The notes beneath the pieces were generated by a model, which was not told where the DNA came from, did not search any database, and saw only the letters and a program-made list of their open reading frames with translations. From positions 1,860,001-1,924,000 of the forward strand of contig CBDEGI010000003.1 of assembly GCA_965237575.1 (NCBI GenBank): 64,000 bases of DNA, in the 5' to 3' direction. Position 1 is the first letter of the stretch. The number at the start of each line of letters is the position of its first letter. The position numbers were made by a program, and so were the translations under genes. Source of the stretch: JAKZVK01 sp965237575 (GTDB lineage: Bacteria > Acidobacteriota > Terriglobia > Bryobacterales > UBA6623). Below, one piece after another: positions 61,280 through 64,000 of the stretch.

Positions 61280-63531
61280 CTACGGCCGCGGCCGCACGGC
61301 GATGGTCACGCCGGCGCGGCTGCGGAACACGTTCCCGTCACCGCAGTCGACTTCGATCACGATAGGCACCGCGTCGCCCGGAGTGACTCCGTCGGGCACA
61401 ATGGCGTTGATCTGATTCAGGCCTATCGAACCGCCATGCAGAACACTTCCGAGCACCGCCGCCTGCACCCCGCCGACCAGTACCCGTATCGTCTTCTCCA
61501 CGAAGAGCGCGGCGCCTGGAGCGGCGCCTGTCGGAGGAGGCGCCGGCATCACCGGCCCGAGGCCGTTGCTCCACAAAGTGATGACCCCGCCGATGGCCGC
61601 GGGCTGCTCCACCACACCTGGAACCGAGCCTGCCGGCTGCGCCCACGAGCCCTGAATGACATCGTCACCAGCGAGGCTGAAGTTCGTGACAATGGCTTGG
61701 CCGAAGGGGAACTCGAAGATTCCGGGCGAGGCCGGGGCGGCGGGAACCGCAAAAGACTGGCTCTCGATGGTTCCGCCTGCGTCGGTCCAGCGCACTCGTA
61801 CGTTGACCGTGCCGGCGCTCACGTCGAGGCCCCAAGGCATTTGGACGTTGGCCTGGTCAAAGGGGCCGTCGAAGACGCCGAACATGGCGCCTGGGATGCC
61901 GTTGAAAGTGACCGAGAAGCCATCGAGGTTGGTCGGGAGAGGAACCGCTGTGGCGGTCGCCGTCACGTCTGTGAAGAGGCCGCCCACTGCAACGATCGAC
62001 CCCGGAGAGATCAGAGCTTGGAACCCGGCCGCGTCGAAGACGCCGGTGACTTCGTGCGTGGGCTCGTCGTCGGTCCCTTCAATCACCAACCCACCGGTGT
62101 AGAGCGCCGTGTCGGGGCCCTTCGTCACGACGATCGAGGCCAACTGAACTCCCACCACCGCAGCCGCAACATCGATCGTCATTCTCAGCAATCCGAACTG
62201 GTCGAAGAAGACCGTTCCCGGCCGGATCGTAATGTTCGAGTTGAGGATGCGCACATTGGCATCCCCAAGAGTTTGATCCAATCCGGGGCCCCCCAGCAGC
62301 AGATCCAACGCTTCTCCCGGGTTCAGGAGGAGGGCGCCGGCGCCACGATTGCTGAATTGGTTGGGGTCGCCCGCAGGAGCCCGGGCAATCTCAACGATGC
62401 TGACCGCGGGAGGGCCGGCACCGACGGCGAAATCGACGCCTGCGTTCCCGCCCGCCGTCACGTTCACCGGCGTGGGCGAGGCGCTGCCGCCGAAGAAGGC
62501 GTCCTGTACATTCGGATTGATCAAGTTCCGGTTCGCTCCGGAATAGTCAAAGAAAAACGCCGGGCCGTCAGCAGGCTCGGCCGAGACCAGATAGCTGCCG
62601 GGCCTCAGCCGGCCGATCCGGTACGTTCCATTGGTCACGTTAGAGAGGGCTGTCACGACCGCACCCGTGTCGGGATTGACCGCCGTCACGAAGACACCGT
62701 TGGCGGTCCCTCCCCCTCCCTTCGAAAGTGTCGCTCCAACAGAGATCGTGCCCGTGATGCTTCCAAAGTTGCCCTGTGTCCCGGCCGCCGGATAGACATC
62801 CCTTACGAAAGCCAGCTCGTCTTGCCCGTGATGCTTCCAAAGTTGCCCTGTGTCCCGGCCGCCGGATAGACATCCCTTACGAAAGCCAGCTCGTCTTCCT
62901 TCAAGGCGCGGTTGGCCGCGGTGGCTGGCCCCGTGCGCGGGAACATTGTGGCGCCGATGGCACCGGAGTGAGCCAGCCCCAGCGAATGGCCAATCTCATG
63001 CGCCGCCACGGACTCAATGTCGAACGTCAGGGTTTGGAGGGTGGTCGCGAATGGAGCGTCCCGAGGGGGATTAAAAGCAACGCCGGTGGGATTGAAAACG
63101 ATGTCTGTGTCAACATGCACCCCATCGGCAAAGAAGAACGACCGAGCGACCGCAAGCGCAGTCATCACAATCGTTCGCGCCTCGTCTGTATCGACGAAAT
63201 GAATCACGTGCATATTGTCTCCCCCATCGATGCCGCGAGTGGTTGTCGCGAGCGGGGAAAAGCTCAAGTTGCCGTCCGGCGCGTTGTCCCATTGGGCGGC
63301 CGCCCTTTACAGCGCCCCCATCGGGTCGCTGTCGGCTGTGATGATGAACTTGTCGTCCCGATTTTTCAAGCCGGCGACAGTCTGGTCGTTGACCAGAAAG
63401 ACAATGTTGGCGTTATCCGCACGGCTGCGCGCAGTGCCGGTTTGGATCCCCTCGGTGGTTGCTCGGACGTAGGCCTCGGCGCTACCGGCAACCAGAAACA
63501 GGAGTGGAGTCAGAAAGAGAATGCGGCGCAT
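61280..63531 (-). pseudogene. secreted matrixin-type metalloprotease with TIGR03437 module, broken
   Basis: From ATG 63531 (MRRILFLTPLLFLVAGSAEA, signal peptide) the protein reads through a propeptide-like part to TAA at 63307-63309 (DSDPMGAL*RAAAQWDNAPD). It continues in the same frame with the zinc-protease site SVAAHEIGHSLGLAHSGAIG and a Met-turn-like TMFPR. A 74-bp tandem duplication at 62749-62897 then shifts the frame. The next frame carries a carboxypeptidase-regulatory-like domain (NPDTGAVVTALSNVTNGTYR) and a long TIGR03437-like C-terminal region ending RSRAGVTIAVRPRP. Removing the duplication gives 726 codons with one stop. It was a secreted metzincin. Confidence 0.87.
62749..62897. 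repeat. 74-bp exact tandem duplication in the protease gene
   Basis: The segment TGCCCGTGATGCTTCCAAAG ... CCAGCTCGTCTT occurs at 62749-62823 and again at 62823-62897, period 74 bp, with no visible difference. It shifts the frame of the metalloprotease gene (74 is two more than a multiple of three). Confidence 0.92.
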
Positions 63532-63532
63532 G

Positions 63533-64000
63533 TCAGCGGCCCTCCCTTCCGGCGCGGGCGCGAATCAGATCGCCGAGCTGGGCCTTGAACTCGTTCAGCG
63601 GAAGACCGTGCAAGGCCTTGCGAGAAGTCGCGCCACTCAAGTCCGCGGATCGCGTGGCTACCGAGTCCACGAGTTCCACACCCAGCCTGGGCGACAGCAC
63701 AACTTTCTCCGAAGATCCCTCCGCGGTGACCACGGCGAACTGCCCCTGGCCCCAACCGCAGGTCCGCATCAAGCCGATCGGCGTTCGCACCGCGAACACG
63801 ACCACCTCCTCGCCGACTTGATAGGTGGGCGTGCCGGCGATCGCCATCGAAAGCTCGCCGACCGTCCCGCCCGGCTCGCTGACGACGAACTTGCCGTCCA
63901 CCGAGCCTTTCAAAACGTCGGCGACCAGGATCTCGTAGTGGGTCCAGATGTTCTGGTGGGCGTCGTCCCATGCGGCCCACGTTCGCCAGACTTTCCCGTG
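63533..64000 (-). CDS. hypothetical protein, 5' end outside the window
   Basis: The frame is open from the window edge (HGKVWRTWAAWDDAHQNIWT, then HYEILVADVLKGSVDGKFVV) to TGA at 63533, one base before the protease ATG at 63531, so the two genes are coupled. The visible 155 residues include GGTVGELSMAIAGTPTYQVG EEVVVFA, a pattern found in exported acidobacterial proteins encoded next to matrixin-like proteases. This part shows no signal peptide because the N-terminus is missing. The function is unknown. Confidence 0.75.
   Translation of the reverse strand, partial: HGKVWRTWAAWDDAHQNIWTHYEILVADVLKGSVDGKFVVSEPGGTVGELSMAIAGTPTYQVGEEVVVFAVRTPIGLMRTCGWGQGQFAVVTAEGSSEKVVLSPRLGVELVDSVATRSADLSGATSRKALHGLPLNEFKAQLGDLIRARAGREGR

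Noticed and set aside
1..64000. tRNA, rRNA or known riboswitch genes
   Set aside because: No sequence resembling a TTC-containing tRNA arm with acceptor pairing, rRNA core or a recognisable riboswitch core was seen by eye; a covariance-model scan would be decisive.

Overview
The window looks like a chromosomal segment of a GC-rich Acidobacteriota bacterium, most probably of the Bryobacterales/Solibacter group. The pointers are three secreted proteins with the acidobacterial TIGR03437 C-terminal module, an SBBP-repeat propeller protein, a serine/threonine kinase fused to a TolB/PD40 propeller, a DUF1501 plus DUF1549/DUF1553 pair, and GTG/TTG starts mixed with ATG. This is inferred from protein families read by eye; no rRNA or tRNA gene was seen.

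Layout. 1-9 kb: uvrA, small secreted proteins, a DinB-like protein, a Tat-type aldo/keto reductase, a CPBP membrane protease and an orphan hicB. 9-13 kb: mtnA, a TIGR04283 glycosyltransferase, and the overlapping pair mce-meaB of the methylmalonyl-CoA pathway. 13-16 kb: an SBBP propeller gene split by a 276-bp MITE. 16-23 kb: a mobile-DNA-rich block with an IS1380-family element, a kinase gene stub, a three-gene lipid-headgroup cassette (cytidylyltransferase, methyltransferase, CDP-alcohol phosphotransferase), an ISKra4-family element that split a small zinc-ribbon gene, and a sigma-70 remnant. 23-33 kb: the receptor kinase, an acyl-CoA dehydrogenase, a ferredoxin-type sulfite/nitrite reductase with a putative operator, and a MarR-regulated NmrA/SDR operon. 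33-39 kb: a vapBC-like pair, a microcompartment shell protein with its aldehyde dehydrogenase, recJ, a broken REP-associated (IS200-like) transposase and a partial recJ copy. 39-51 kb: an OB-fold membrane protein, an enolase-superfamily remnant, NIPSNAP, a GT39-type membrane glycosyltransferase, a MEMO-family protein and DUF1501/DUF1549 genes. 51-64 kb: a second MITE-split TIGR03437 gene, acetoacetyl-CoA synthetase, an E2-lipB-lpdA cluster serving a 2-oxoacid dehydrogenase, DUF4202, a broken hicB-like gene and a broken matrixin protease.

The outstanding feature is gene decay with very fresh scars. Two apparently identical MITE copies in opposite orientation have 8-bp target duplications, and removing either one restores its host reading frame exactly. 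An ISKra4 element with a 9-bp target duplication does the same to a 69-residue gene. Two exact tandem duplications (178 and 74 bp) frameshift lipB and a protease gene. Three genes carry in-frame stop codons, and three more carry frameshifts. All three full TIGR03437 genes are broken, each by independent events. This suggests relaxed selection with active transposition, although some single-base lesions could be sequencing errors.

The most interesting possible systems are the IS-flanked headgroup cassette, whose CDP-alcohol phosphotransferase lacks the signature arginine, and the two-gene microcompartment locus, whose dehydrogenase carries two encapsulation-peptide-like helices.
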